DNA of 64,000 bases from positions 18,064-82,063 of the forward strand of contig JACCGJ010001298.1 of NCBI GenBank assembly GCA_013407085.1. The letters run 5' to 3'. The position numbers and the translations under genes are program-made. Shown one piece after another: positions 32,911 through 43,736 of the stretch (positions are counted from its first letter, which is position 1; each line of letters begins with the position of its first letter). This DNA comes from Atriophallophorus winterbourni. Lineage: Eukaryota > Platyhelminthes > Trematoda > Plagiorchiida > Microphallidae. The notes beneath the pieces were generated by a model. The model worked only from the letters and a program-made list of their open reading frames with translations. It did no database searches and had not been told where the DNA came from.

Positions 32911-33291
32911 GTTACTTGATGTAAAACATTAGCCGGGACGTGGTACTTATTCTCGTCCTACTGAGAATCACGTTTTTCAATCCCGATCCCAAGAGCGGTC
33001 GATACAACGTCAACCAGTTTGCCAAACCTGTTTCGTTATCAAAGGTTTATTACATCGAGATATACCCCTGCGGAATATTTTCTAAATTAATGCTTATTCG
33101 ACATTTGCATCTTGGATCAGAAGTCAACGAGAGTTAACCAAGATTATATTACGCATCTCAACAAAACACGCGCTAATCTCTGATTCACTGTGGTTTTCAT
33201 AATTCAATAAAATCTATGATTGCAGAGATCCTGGTTGATCGCACTCAGAACATATTATGTTCAATTGTTTTTTTTTAATTTTTCATTGCAG

Positions 33292-33446
33292 GACATGATC
33301 TCGCGCTTCAATATAACGACGTCTCAGTATTGGAAAATCACCATTTGTATGTTGCGTTCAAGGTACTCAACGAACCAGACTGTGATATTTTCACCTCATT
33401 GGGTGCCAAGAAGCGACAAACGTTGCGAAGAATGGTCATTGAGTTG
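33292..33446 (+). CDS. PDE4: PDE4 exon 7 seen here
   Basis: Acceptor CATTGCAG; with one base from the previous exon it encodes [20 protein letters not shown], then [16 protein letters not shown] and [13 protein letters not shown], before GTAGGT. LENHHL and the preceding YND are invariant in the PDE4 active-site rim. Ends in phase 0. Confidence 0.96.
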
Positions 33447-33729
33447 GTAGGTTTTTAGAGGATATTCAATTTCCTAGTGAGGCTTACCCATTTGACATAT
33501 TGATAAACAACATGCCAGATATATCAGCGGGATTACTGTAGATCGTACGGCAATTAATGTCATTATATATCTTCTATCAACTCTTCCTACTATGAAAAGT
33601 TCTATAGATTGCTCTAACTGATACGTTTGGCCATTTTCACCAAAACACAATATCCCAGCGGTTGGAAAACACGTTTTGTACACTTTAAACCAGGACACGG
33701 CTTGGCAGTTTGGATGAGCATGCTTGAGC

Positions 33730-33960
33730 ACATGCTTCCACCATCAACGAGCTTAAATCGAGTTACACTACATGCGCGTGTAGATCCTGATCCTACTGTT
33801 CCCACGTGATGAGTGTAAATATCAAAAAACCCTTCATGGGGTTTGTGTGTGTTGGAAATGCATGCAAATGAGCATTTTTGTTCGTGATCATGGGTTCAAA
33901 CCCAATCCACATGAGTATGGGCTCATGTGATTAGAAACTTTAATCGTACCAAACATATCC
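33730..33960 (+). repeat. family A hammerhead repeat unit (decayed core)
   Basis: GTGATGA at about 33,806, degraded stem II and GAAA (CAAAAAAC), CCTTCATGGGG, then GGAAATGCATGCAAATGAGCA and ATCATGGGTTCAAACCC. The last element resembles a Pol III B box (GGTTCAAACC), but no matching A box was confirmed. Confidence 0.65.
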
Positions 33961-34311
33961 AACGATGGCATGTTAGCGCAAATCGAGTTCCACTAACCTT
34001 CGTAGTCGCAACGGTGTTAGTTGATAGGTTTGTTCAAATGATGAAGTCGTTTCGAATGTATCGTACCAGACTCGTGGATCTAGAGGACTGGCATCCGTTA
34101 TATTTAAACTGTAGGGCTTATATGCGAGCCTTTCACAAACTAGATTGTATTATAGAAATATAGAGTTTGTGAAATCTCATCTAATAGTAATTGTAATGTA
34201 ATAATAATCACAATATTGAACCAACTAGATTTTCGAATTTATTTTAGACCGCTTGTTAATTGTTTGCTACTAAAAATAATGTTTGCAATGAATTAATTAG
34301 AACAGATGTTT

Positions 34312-34507
34312 GGTAACGTTTCGCTTCACACACAGAAGCTTCGTTAGATCAAGAATTCCGGTAAGAAAAGCGTTCAGGATTAAGCTACATTTACACGACC
34401 AATCCTAATAATCTAGTCATTTTATCAGAGATAAATCAGGATTGGTCAGGTAAATACACTTTAAACCATGTTCAACGATGCTTCTGTGTCAGAAGCAAAA
34501 CGGTACC
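34312..34507. mobile_element. fold-back / MITE-like element
   Basis: About 196 bases with inverted termini: GGTAACGTTTCGCTTC...AGAAGCTTCG (34,312-34,343) pairs with CGATGCTTCTGTGTCAGAAG...GGTACC (34,476-34,507). An inner perfect 10-bp pair is GACCAATCCT (34,397) with AGGATTGGTC (34,438). There is no coding capacity. Related arms occur at 29,961-30,012 and 44,150-44,225. Confidence 0.65.
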
Positions 34508-34754
34508 GAAAAACTGCTTTAACCAATCCGAAAACGCACCTTTATAATACTGAACCTGAGTACATTTTCATCTAAATCAAATCCAAAACCTCTATTATAG
34601 AATAGATCATTAGTTTCAATAGTTTTTCAATAGTGTCAAATTTGACAATAAATCTCTGACGGTATAAATATAATTTCTGGATTGTGTTGCGCACAACCCT
34701 TACAATTTCGATTTTGGAGCGTTTGTCTATGAGTCAGTTTTTATTCTGGTATTT

Positions 34755-35025
34755 GGGAGGAACTAGCTCTTGACCGCTCACTTTGGAGGTACTGTGTAAT
34801 CCGTCATACTTAAGCTGGGGTAGAGCTCTTGGCTGCTGAACCTAAGTCACGACGTCGGCATGCAACTGACGCCGATCGACCGAGACTTTTTAACGCTGTG
34901 AGCACTTCAGGGGAGATTGACACTCCCGAACCGGACTGTATAGTCACTCTAAAAGCTGCGGAACATGAAACCATCATGTGATTATGATGTACATACATGG
35001 TCGATATCGACCAAATGAAGCCACA
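34755..35025 (+). mobile_element. 3' end of the zinc-finger LINE
   Basis: Plus-strand tail: GAACTAGCTCTTGACCGCTCACTTTGG, GCTCTTGGCTGCTGAACC, GGCATGCAACTGACGCC, CAGGGGAGATTGACACTCCCGAACCGGACTG, GTACATACATGGTCGATATCGACC. Frame broken. Confidence 0.7.
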
Positions 35026-35269
35026 ATATAAACAAAACGTCTAAATGTACAAACCCAATTTAACAGTGGATTTCAATTTCAAATTTGCTAATCAAAATGG
35101 TGTATTTTCGATTTCACATCATTTTAGTAAGCCTAATAATAAGATAAATAAAAGGAACTTCATTTATTATTCTACGCAGTCTGAATTTCTAAACGAGTTC
35201 AGAATCGAATCAATAAATGACGCGTATTCAGAATGTTGATTCTAGCATGAGATTTCAAGATTGCCTACA

Positions 35270-35410
35270 CTGTTATTCGTTGCGAGCGCTGCGGGAGAGA
35301 TTGTTCCTCCAGAATGGGACTGTTTAGTCATTCAAAAAGCTGCAAAACATGAAATTCATGCGATGTGATGTACATCCATGGTCGACATCCACCGACGGAT
35401 GCCAACACGC
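35270..35410 (+). mobile_element. short 3' end of the zinc-finger LINE
   Basis: GTTGCGAGCGCTGCGGGAGAGATTG encodes C-RCGRDC; then GTCATTCAAAAAGCTGCAAAACATG and GTACATCCATGGTCGACATCC. Only about 140 bases of the 3' end are present. Confidence 0.7.
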
Positions 35411-35624
35411 ACACACACTGTTATTGATCGAAAAGCGAGGATAGCTCTTGTTGCTGTATGCTGGGATTGCTTATTAGTGGATATCTGAATCAAAGTTTAT
35501 CAAGTTGAGCCCAAGGAAGCATGCTTGTCCGTGGACCATTTTATGCTTTCAAGATCAGATATTTGCCTATTAGCTGTTCAATTGGCACTGTAGTACATGC
35601 CTCAACGTTACATAAGTGCACGAG

Positions 35625-35850
35625 TGTGTTGGCCTCCTTCGGTCGATGTCGATTATTACAATCGCGTGAAGTTTCATCTTCTACAGCTTTTTGAATGAAT
35701 AAGCAGTTCAAATAGGTAAGAACAATTTCTTCCTTAGCGTTTGCAACGATAAGCAGAACTCGGTTGTAGGGCGTCAGTTGCACGATGGCGGCGTGATCTG
35801 CGTTCAGCAGCCAAGAGCTGTATCTGCTCCTCTCCAGCTTGCAGACGAGT
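35625..35850 (-). mobile_element. 3' end of the zinc-finger LINE
   Basis: Minus-strand tail with AGAGCTGTATCTGCTCCTCTCCAGCTTGCAGACG (reverse of the basic block), GGCGGCGTGATCTGCGTTCAGC and GTCGATGTCGA. Frame broken. Confidence 0.7.
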
Positions 35851-36251
35851 AATGCTGCTCAAATCGATTTGACACCAGCTTGACCAGTTTTAACAAACTC
35901 TATCACTTATATTGTAAATTATGTTTAAATTATTACTTTTTCAACTAAAGATTCGTATGTTACACCTCATACAGTTGGTCATGGTAATCTTCAGTATGCC
36001 GTATTGTTCATCAAACAAAACGGATCCCATTATTAGTTTTTGTTTCTGGTCAATTTTTCTAACAATGTGTAACACTCATTAGATGTGATCCCTTATATGC
36101 GTACCGAATAACTTTGTATTGTTGTACTGTCCATGATTGCCGGTTAATATTTCTAGGTCTCCCGCATTTACTCGATCGAAAATATGGTTTTATAAATAAA
36201 TTCTGAATTTTGATGCAACCATGGGAGTTAAAAGCTGACATTTTTTTCAAG

Positions 36252-36374
36252 GTACTTGCTACTGACATGTCGAAGCACATGAGTCTCTTGGCGGATCTAC
36301 GCACAATGGTTGAGACAAAAAAAGTATCCGGTTCTGGTGTGTTGAACCTTGACAATTATTCCGATCGTATACAG
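36252..36374 (+). CDS. PDE4: PDE4 exon 8 seen here
   Basis: Acceptor TTTTTTTCAAG; 41 codons, [40 protein letters not shown], then GTAAAT. TDMSKHM supplies substrate-pocket residues. The match to animal PDE4 is nearly complete, in phase 0 at both ends. Confidence 0.96.
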
Positions 36375-39300
36375 GTAAATGTGACTTTGACGTCAATCTC
36401 ACGATTCTATTTAAAATTGAACTTTTCGGATTGGTGGGTTTTTCTTTCCCATCTACACAGAACAGTTTACAGTACAAGAGCAAAGGTCACTGGCATTATG
36501 CCAATATGAACGCAAAACCTGCTAAATTGTCCGCATATTTGCGTTTGTGACTTGCCCAGGTCATCTAGATGTAGATAATGAGCATTCAATGTCTCCGCTC
36601 AATAATGCTCAATACTATCAGGGCATAGTAACATAAATCAAACAGAGAGGTTTGAGGGGTTTCAACTTTGAGATTGTTGCAATAAAAACTACAAAGACAG
36701 AAGTGAATAGATTCGAGATAAAAAAATCATGTTGACTTATCACTCGGTAATACTGCAAGGGCTTCATCAATCAAAACACTTTTACTAATTCTCAAAATTT
36801 GGTTGATGGTTAAAACATAAACGCATTTAAAACGAAAGCGTCTGTTTATTTAAAAAGCTTTGTTCTCTTGTGTAAAATGCTGTTTAGCTACAACCGAAAA
36901 TGCGTACCCCATCCCAGCAGTCACTCCAGATGGTGGTCAAATTGATCCATTTCAAAACGCGTATCAAGTTTTAGGTCAGAAACGGGAGTAAAATCTATAA
37001 CATGCTAATCATCTTAACCTCTGCGCACCGGAAATATTTGCTGCACATATTAGTGCGAATCGGCAGCATGTCTCTGTGTTACAGGCGAATGTCGTAACCA
37101 TGAAGGAAGCATCGATGTATCCGCACTAGTGGTCACTTCTGGTTGATAGCTCAGGCATTTCATTTTATTTCGATTCTCTTTGATTATTCGCCAAATTGGT
37201 GTTTAGTCAGTCGTTTGCGCACAGACTGATTAGCATCATCACGGAGAAGGAGGTATAAAGTTCAATGCCATTAGGATGATATGAATAACAAAGATTTGGC
37301 TCGAAATGCAAAGCAAGAAGGACCAAAACGCACGATGACAAAACAAACTACGAGAACTCTGTTGATTGAAGAATTGTATGTCAACCCTTAGGAAAACTGA
37401 AGATGAAGGTTGATAGCAACCGATTTTGAAGGACGCATTTGTCAAGATGGTTAATGGAGTTCGTGATAAGAGTTCGAAGTAAACTAGTTGGTACGGAATC
37501 ATTTCGAAAATCGTAGTGGTGATAAAGGAGACAGACACGTCGAAGAAATTCTCAGTATTGCAACATTCCTATTTGAAATATAAGTTTGAATATTCCAGTA
37601 TTCTAGGCTTACAAACAGCACACAGCTTAACAATTATCATAGCATAGTATATGTTCGTTAATAAACAGAAATAACAAATAATCATTTAATATCACGTATA
37701 GTCCAGTTCATTATTTACCATGAGTCAATAGGCAGGTGCTGTCAAATCGTTAAGCAACAAATCCGTAAAAAATTTTCGAATGGATGGTTCGAAGCTGGAA
37801 GCGGCAACAATAGTTTCGGCGAGTGCATTCCAAAATAAACAGAAATAAATAAATGATTGGCGACAGCTAATACGGGATTAGAGTGTTCGAAACATTTCGC
37901 TGACTTGTTGCGCGTATCTCGCCACTCACGGTATTTAACTAAGTTTCATTGGGTAATTCAGGAATATGTTATAGTTTTGTATGTAAGTATAACATTCATC
38001 CGATAGCTTCATCGAAGAGGGATCCGGATGCTCAGCTTTGAGCATTCGTTCTTTTTACGTTAATTTAAAGAAACCACTCACACTGAGCAGTAGTTATCCT
38101 TTTTGAGTCAGTGAATCCAAGCATGCTCCATGGTTAGATTTCTGTTCATGATGTTCACGATTGCGGGCAAAGTTTTAGGCGAGAAGTTTCTGCAAATTTT
38201 CCGCGGCATACCCAAATCCCAAAACATGCTTGTAAATACCTCATAGTGCAATCTGTTCCTTAGGCTGCCGCCTACCCAGACCACAATGTCCCTTTCTGAC
38301 TCGATTCAGCTCATAATTGTCTGCCCGAATTGATGTGTGTTGGATATGGAATATGTATATGTATTATTCATTGCCATGCGATTTATAACCCCATCTCCAA
38401 TCGGTATTCACGTGTGCGTAAGATTCGTTGGTGAATTTAATTTCATTTGTATACTTGGCTTAAGACTCAATCTAAAACGAATCAGAAAACGCAAAATTTT
38501 ATGTGGTTGACTTTAGATAAAATGTCCTAGATGTAGCGTCCACAACCAAATAAACGACGGACCCGGAAACGCGATATGACCTTGGATGTCCTTGAATCAT
38601 TATCCCATTTCAAACGACGTGGCCTTGATCAGCTGTGAATATTAGTCCGTTTCACGCTATCGGCAATATGATATCTATCAATTCCTGTCAATAAACCTTG
38701 AGATAAGCACCAGAACAATATTCCCCAACCTCTTGGTAAAAATGCCCCAGTCATGACACGAAGCATTCATTTATGTATCATAGATGTAACATCAGCGAAA
38801 TCTGATACAAGTTTGCGTTACGTTCAAGCCCTTTTAAGGTTTACTACCTAAATACTGAGGCGGTTATAGTGAGACTCCTTACAATGTCCAAGTTGCACAT
38901 GTAACCCAAACAATATGTTGGCATCATACTGATTTTCATGACTCGTTTCAAAGCGAAACTAATCTACAGTCAGCGAGGTAGATACGAAATCAAGTTGATG
39001 ATAATATCACGAAGCGTGTTGTTTATTTCAATCGGTAGGTTCACGTGATTGATATTGTTTACAATGGCTTTCAAAACGTTTTCGGAGTACGAAATTTTCG
39101 AACTGTTCAAACGAGCTGTAAATTTAGAATACTGATCTCTCTGATCAATCGTGTTGATAAGGGGAAAGTGTCTAAACTAATAGCAAGCATTCTAATGTTA
39201 AAAATGTTCACTATTGAAATAAAGGCTCCGCAATCATTAGTGTTGAAAATGCAAAAATTACCAACCTTAGAAATGTCAGTTTCATAGACAAGCCTTACGA

Positions 39301-39949
39301 GATGACAATCAAATCACAGGCTACATGTTATTATCAACCTGACAGTTCGCAAAACTTCCAAATGTGCTTCAACATCGTCGTTCTTTGTAAGAAATCTATA
39401 CTACTGTGGCATACAGGTATAACTTTGTTTAGAACTTTACCACTGTTATAAGGCTCACTGAAACTAATCTTACTGTCTCTGCCTGACTACGTCAATCACC
39501 AGAAACCGGGAGTGGTGTGTAACGGATGGGGATGTGAGCACCAAAATACATTGTTCCAAATGTGCCTATTTTTCATAGGCATCACTTCACAAGGCGAAAC
39601 CAGCGTTATATCATTTTGAATCCGCTTGAAACTCGCAAGCAATGTATCGTCTGTTAAATGCCTACGTCCATACGACTGTTACTTCTGCTCATCGAAGGTC
39701 TTTATGGTTCCTACTGTTCAGTGATCATGCAGACAAGGAAACGTGCTCATTCCTAATTCCTGGCTACACGCAGAGGTCAAAAGGTACAGACACTAGGTGC
39801 TGGCAATAAATGCGATATCCCATCCTAGCTACGGTCTCATTACCGGAAACCGTTTGAATACACAGAACCTTATTTTCGCCGTTTTGTCACACCTGTCTGA
39901 TAATAAATTATCTTTCCAAACTCTAAACGATAATTATTTTAAATTCCAG
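36375..39949 (+). other. PDE4 intron, 3.57 kb
   Basis: Mostly AT-rich without recognised features from 36,375 to 39,390. Part of it (38,130-38,350) resembles 22,960-23,230. A decayed plus-strand family B unit occupies 39,390-39,560 with a hammerhead relic at 39,474-39,520 (CTGACTA, GAAA, ACCGGG, AGTGG). Confidence 0.6.
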
Positions 39950-40132
39950 ATATTGCAAAACATGATACATTGTTCTGATTTGAGCAACCCTGCCAAGCCA
40001 CTGCGATTGAATTTGAAATGGACCAAACGATTGATGGAAGAATTCTTTCGTCAAGGTGATAAAGAACGAACGATGAAATTGGACATCAGTCCAATGTGTG
40101 ATCGTGAGTCGGTAGCCATTGAAAAATCTCAA
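39950..40132 (+). CDS. PDE4: PDE4 exon 9 seen here (catalytic Asp and substrate Gln)
   Basis: Acceptor AAATTCCAG; 61 codons: [39 protein letters not shown], then DISPMCDRE and VAIEKSQ before GTAAGT. CSDLSNP holds the last metal-coordinating Asp. The Gln in EEFFRQGD is the invariant purine-clamp glutamine; together with the flanking residues this supports cAMP specificity of the PDE4 type. Phase 0 at both ends. Confidence 0.96.
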
Positions 40133-40888
40133 GTAAGTTTTTATTGAGTAGTAACTCACGTTGTACAGAAAGTTCATATATATTGTATTGTATTTAACTT
40201 CTTTATTACACCTAAAACAACGGCATGTTGATGACATCTCTCACACATTCACAACCTACATGATTTTTGGCTGAATGCGTTATCAAGTGAAGACAGTAAG
40301 ATTAGGTTCAGTGAGCTTTAAAACAGTAGATTAGTGGTGAACAAAGTTATACTTGAATGCCACTGTTACATAGGGTTCGTACAACGAACCACGATGTTCA
40401 AACACAGAATTACAAAGTGATTATTGGCCAAGCACTCAAGGCGCTTATGGATGACCAAAGTAATGTGTTGCTCACATTCCCCGCACTTACACACCACTAC
40501 CGGTTCCTGGCTTTTATGAGGTGGAGACAGTAGGATTAGGCTCAGTGTGACGTGAAACATTGGAATTCGGGATACGATGTGAGACTGTGAAACCACCTTT
40601 GTAGAAACCGTTTGTGAAGTGTATCTCACGGGGATGTGAGCAGCACAATACATTGGTCGTATATAGGCGTCTTGGTTACTTGACTCAGAAACATTTTCAA
40701 TCGATGCACCAGACTCACGTTCCGCTTTTAGTTGAGCACATTAGCATTTTGAATCCTTGTATATGGGAAAGATTTGAGGCAGAAACAAAAATATCTCATT
40801 TTAGTCGATTCCTCTTTCCTACACATTTGTTCGAATGTATATGTTCATTTTTTTGTTAAAGCTGCCCAAAATCGTGATATCTTTGCAG
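40133..40888 (+). other. last PDE4 intron with minus-strand family B repeats
   Basis: A 756-base GT-AG intron. It holds decayed minus-strand family B units at 40,235-40,470 (hammerhead unrecognisable at about 40,240-40,300) and 40,470-40,560 (core deleted, CCGGTAGTGG flank remains), plus a partial plus-strand flank near 40,610-40,660. Confidence 0.65.
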
Positions 40889-41092
40889 GTGACCTTCATA
40901 GATTTTGTGGCGCACCCCTTGCTCGAATCTTGGTGTGATCTTGTTTATCCTTCTGGGCAAATCATCCTCGACACATTGGCCGACAATCGGGATTGGTACG
41001 AGTCGAAAGCTGAAGGTAAAACCGCCACAAAAGTTCGCCCAAAACTTCCGACGGCTGAAGAACACGCTGACGAAGACGAAGCGATGACATGA
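40889..41092 (+). CDS. PDE4: PDE4 exon 10 seen here, terminal coding exon
   Basis: Acceptor CTTTGCAG; encodes [34 protein letters not shown], then an acidic/basic tail ending EDEAMT and TGA (41,090-41,092). [13 protein letters not shown] and ILDTL-DNR-WY are the final catalytic helices, including the Phe of the adenine clamp region. Only about 25 residues follow, far shorter than the vertebrate PDE4 tail, with no evident ERK-site region. Confidence 0.96.
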   Translation: MTFIDFVAHPLLESWCDLVYPSGQIILDTLADNRDWYESKAEGKTATKVRPKLPTAEEHADEDEAMT

Positions 41093-41447
41093 CACTAAGG
41101 AACACAGTAAAATTTCACCGTGCCACTGCTTGCCAGCAATCAAATCAAATGTACATTGGGGACTAACGTTTTTTTCTATCAAATCGTTCATTTTGACGTT
41201 CTGTACTATCAGGTTCAGACTAGTTGCTTCATCGAATCTTCCGACCCACCGATGCTCTCAACTCGGTGAAATACTCTCCCCCCCGCCGAGAATCTATCCA
41301 AAGCAAATAATTTTCACAAATTGTTGAAGATGCGTTTTATTTACGAGAAAATGCCCCGAATATGTCTCAGTCAATAAGCCAGAATTTTCCGTACGTAGTT
41401 TTAACAGCACGATCGATATTTTGTGGTTTTTTCTCATTTTTCGATCA

Positions 41448-41453
41448 AATAAA
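41448..41453 (+). terminator. candidate PDE4 polyadenylation signal
   Basis: First canonical AATAAA hexamer after the stop codon, 356 bases downstream. No transcript evidence supports it. Confidence 0.4.
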
Positions 41454-42099
41454 ATTATGAAATTCTCAAGATTATATTCTCGATACATCCGGGTTTGCTT
41501 AGATTATGATCTATCCATTCTCAAGTATTTTTCCGCCAAAATTGAATCGTTTTTATATCACTAACCTCGAATGTACTACTGGATTCGCAATGAAATCGAG
41601 AAATATGCACCTAAAATGTGGACAGGTTAATAAAAAGAGAAAAAATATCACTGAGTAAAACCAATTTTCCATCAAGATTTGGTTGCTGCTTCGATAAAAA
41701 ATGAAAATTTATAAATCATTTATGCAAAAAAGCTAGTTGTGCTCAAAATGGAGTGTTCCAATAAATCAGAGTAGTATTGTAACCGAAAAAATTCTCACTA
41801 TTTTTCATGAAACTTCACAATATACAGGCGTCAGAAAATAGAAATAGATTTGATCAGTTTGAATAAATAATCATAAACAATGTTACATATTTTGCATTTT
41901 TGCATGATATGGATGATGAACATGGAATGGAAATATCATGAACTTATTGTATTTTGAGGGATGAGTTGAATTTATATATTTTTGTCGCAATCGTATCATC
42001 GGTTGTTGATCTGTTTCAGCGAGGTCTCGAAGACAACGTGAGGAAACCGTGTAAACGAATGAGACTTCCTTTTCTAGATTTACTAGAAGGCCCTTGTCA
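41454..42099. other. no feature recognised
   Basis: AT-rich DNA following PDE4; short frames without recognised domains. Confidence 0.5.
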
Positions 42100-42109
42100 A
42101 TCAAATGAG

Positions 42110-42158
42110 TTTCACTATTTGATGACGGCAAACAGCCAGAAACCGGTAATGGAGTGTA
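42110..42158 (+). ncRNA. hammerhead ribozyme, family B, array unit 1
   Basis: TTGATGA (core C changed), GGC/GCC stem II, GAAA, ACCGGT, cleavage triplet GTA (ends 42,148), ATGG. Probably weak. Confidence 0.65.
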
Positions 42159-42337
42159 AGTGCGAGGGATGTGAACAACACAATACTTTGGTCATCCATA
42201 AGCGCCTTGAGTGCTTGACCAGGAATCATTATGCCATTCTGTGTTTGAACAACGTGGTTCGTTGTAACAGTGGCATACAAGTATAACTTTGTTTATCACT
42301 TATCCACTATATCAAGGCTTACTGAAACTAATCTTGC

Positions 42338-42385
42338 CATATCACTCATGATGACGGCAAACAAACAGAAAGTGGTAGTGGTGTA
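42338..42385 (+). ncRNA. hammerhead ribozyme, family B, array unit 2
   Basis: CATGATGA, GGC with an altered 3' arm, GAAA, GTGGTA, GTGG. Helix III pairing is broken by the G in GAAAGT. Confidence 0.55.
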
Positions 42386-42536
42386 TATGTGAAAGGATAT
42401 GTGAGCAACAAATTACTTTAGACATCCATAAGCGCCACGAGTGCTTGACCAGGAATCACTCGGTGATTCTGCACTCAAGTATAACATTGTTAATCACTTA
42501 TCCACTATATCGAGGCTTACTGAACCTAATCTTGCT

Positions 42537-42583
42537 ATCTTATCCTGATGACGGCAAACAGCCAGAAAGTGGTAGTGGTGTAT
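42537..42583 (+). ncRNA. hammerhead ribozyme, family B, array unit 3
   Basis: CTGATGA (42,545-42,551) and GGC/GCC stem II are intact, GAAA, then GTGGTA (helix III variant), GTGG. The core is complete, helix III and helix I are weak. Confidence 0.65.
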
Positions 42584-42732
42584 ATGTGAAAGGGGATGTG
42601 AGCAACACATTACTTTAGTCATCCATAAGCGCCTCGAGTGCATGACCAGGAATCACTCGGTGATTCTGCACTCAAGTATAACTTTGTTAATCACTTATCC
42701 ACTATGTCAAGGCTTACTGAACCTAATCTTGC

Positions 42733-42780
42733 TATCTCATCCTGATGACGGCAAACAGCCAGAAAGTGGTAGCGGTGTAT
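42733..42780 (+). ncRNA. hammerhead ribozyme, family B, array unit 4
   Basis: CTGATGA (42,742-42,748), GGC/GCC, GAAA, GTGGTA, GCGG; nearly identical to unit 3, showing recent tandem amplification. Confidence 0.65.
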
Positions 42781-42919
42781 ATGTGACCAGGAATCACTTT
42801 GTGATTCTGTATTTGAACATCGTGGTTCGTTGTACGAACCCTGTGTACCAGTGGCACTCAAGAATTACATTGTTAATCACTTATCCACTATTTCAAGGCT
42901 CACTAAACCTAATCTTACT

Positions 42920-42965
42920 GACTCCAACTGATGACGGCCAAATGCCAGAAACCTGTAGTGGTGTG
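42920..42965 (+). ncRNA. hammerhead ribozyme, family B, array unit 5
   Basis: CTGATGA (42,928-42,934), GGC with a shortened loop, GAAA, CCTGTA, GTGG. The core is intact, with helix III ACC/TGT weakened. Confidence 0.6.
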
Positions 42966-43010
42966 TATGTGATGGGGAATGTGAGCAACACATTAATTTG
43001 AGAAATCATA

Positions 43011-43736
43011 CAAGTTACACTACTCGCGAGTAAGCAATGTTTCAATATTGGCTTCTTTGTAAAATGTTGTGCGCATGAATTCACAAGCTCGAACACAGGA
43101 ATCTCGACACGCTATAAATTCTTAATACTTTCGTGCGACGGTCAGTTATCTCGAGTGTAAACAAATATATTTATATTCAAGCTATAACAGGTTTGGCCAT
43201 GCATAGAAATAATTCCTAATCGATTTTCCTCTTGTGCATGTTTTCTATATGGAAAAAGGAGTTTACTTTTAAACGTCGTTCGGATGGTTTACGAACTTCA
43301 AATTGTTCAACGTAGTCAGCACCTAGGTGCAATCGTACGGTATCATATCCCATGGTAATATATCCGCTTGCGTGCAGCTCTTATATAGGTTTCGTACAAC
43401 GATCCAGGAATTACAGGCCATCAAGACGCTCATATATATGCAGATGTATAGCGCGACTCACGTCTGTCGCACTGATTAGCGTTTCGAGCGCATTCCTAGG
43501 AATAACGTTTTGATATTGCCATTCAACATCTTCGTTTGTTATGTGAACCCTATTCAACAGTGTTTTCTACTAATACCCTTGTACTTTACAATGGTTATTT
43601 GACCGAAAATGCCCATTTTAAGGATAACATTCATGAATCTATCGGAAAATATACATTTCGGCCTTCAACATCGAGCTCTGATCAATCGCATGTTCCATAT
43701 GAAGAAAAATCCATTATGTTGAAAGACTCATCTAAA
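43011..43736. other. no feature recognised
   Basis: A 69-codon plus-strand frame (43,536-43,745) ends at the PLE boundary; no family recognised. Confidence 0.4.

Larger units (their letters stand above)
31601..33291 (+). other. PDE4 intron with CR1-like and hammerhead repeats
   Basis: GT-AG intron of 1.69 kb containing a CR1-like 3' end (31,690-31,935), a tandem family A dimer (32,120-32,590) and a zinc-finger LINE tail (32,690-32,910). Confidence 0.75.
33447..36251 (+). other. PDE4 intron, 2.8 kb, with repeats
   Basis: Contains a family A unit (33,730-33,960), the fold-back element (34,312-34,507), and three zinc-finger LINE tails: 34,755-35,025 (+), 35,270-35,410 (+) and 35,625-35,850 (-). 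The remaining gaps are AT-rich with nothing recognised. Confidence 0.7.
42100..43010 (+). repeat. tandem array of five family B hammerhead units
   Basis: Predicted cleavage sites lie after 42,148, 42,377, 42,574, 42,771 and 42,957, giving intervals of 229, 197, 197 and 186 bases. Unit parts: ATCCACTATATCAAGGCTTACTGAA, CTAATCTTGC, hammerhead, GATGTGAGCAACA, CATCCATAAGCGCC, TGACCAGGAATCAC, GTGATTCTG. The middle units lack the GGTTCGTTGTACGAACC palindrome that the outer ones keep, which explains the shorter period. Confidence 0.9.

Noticed and set aside
33880..33910. Pol III promoter in family A (GGGTTCAAACCC as B box)
   Set aside because: The motif is B-box-like, but no A box at the usual 30-60 base distance upstream was confirmed, so no promoter is annotated.
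36059..36483. Minus-strand frames opposite PDE4 exon 8
   Set aside because: They are shadows of the plus-strand exon, which has clear PDE4 identity and splice sites.
42100..43010. CRISPR-like regularly spaced repeats
   Set aside because: Whole units of about 190-230 bases repeat without unique spacers, and the organism is eukaryotic. It is a tandem ribozyme array.
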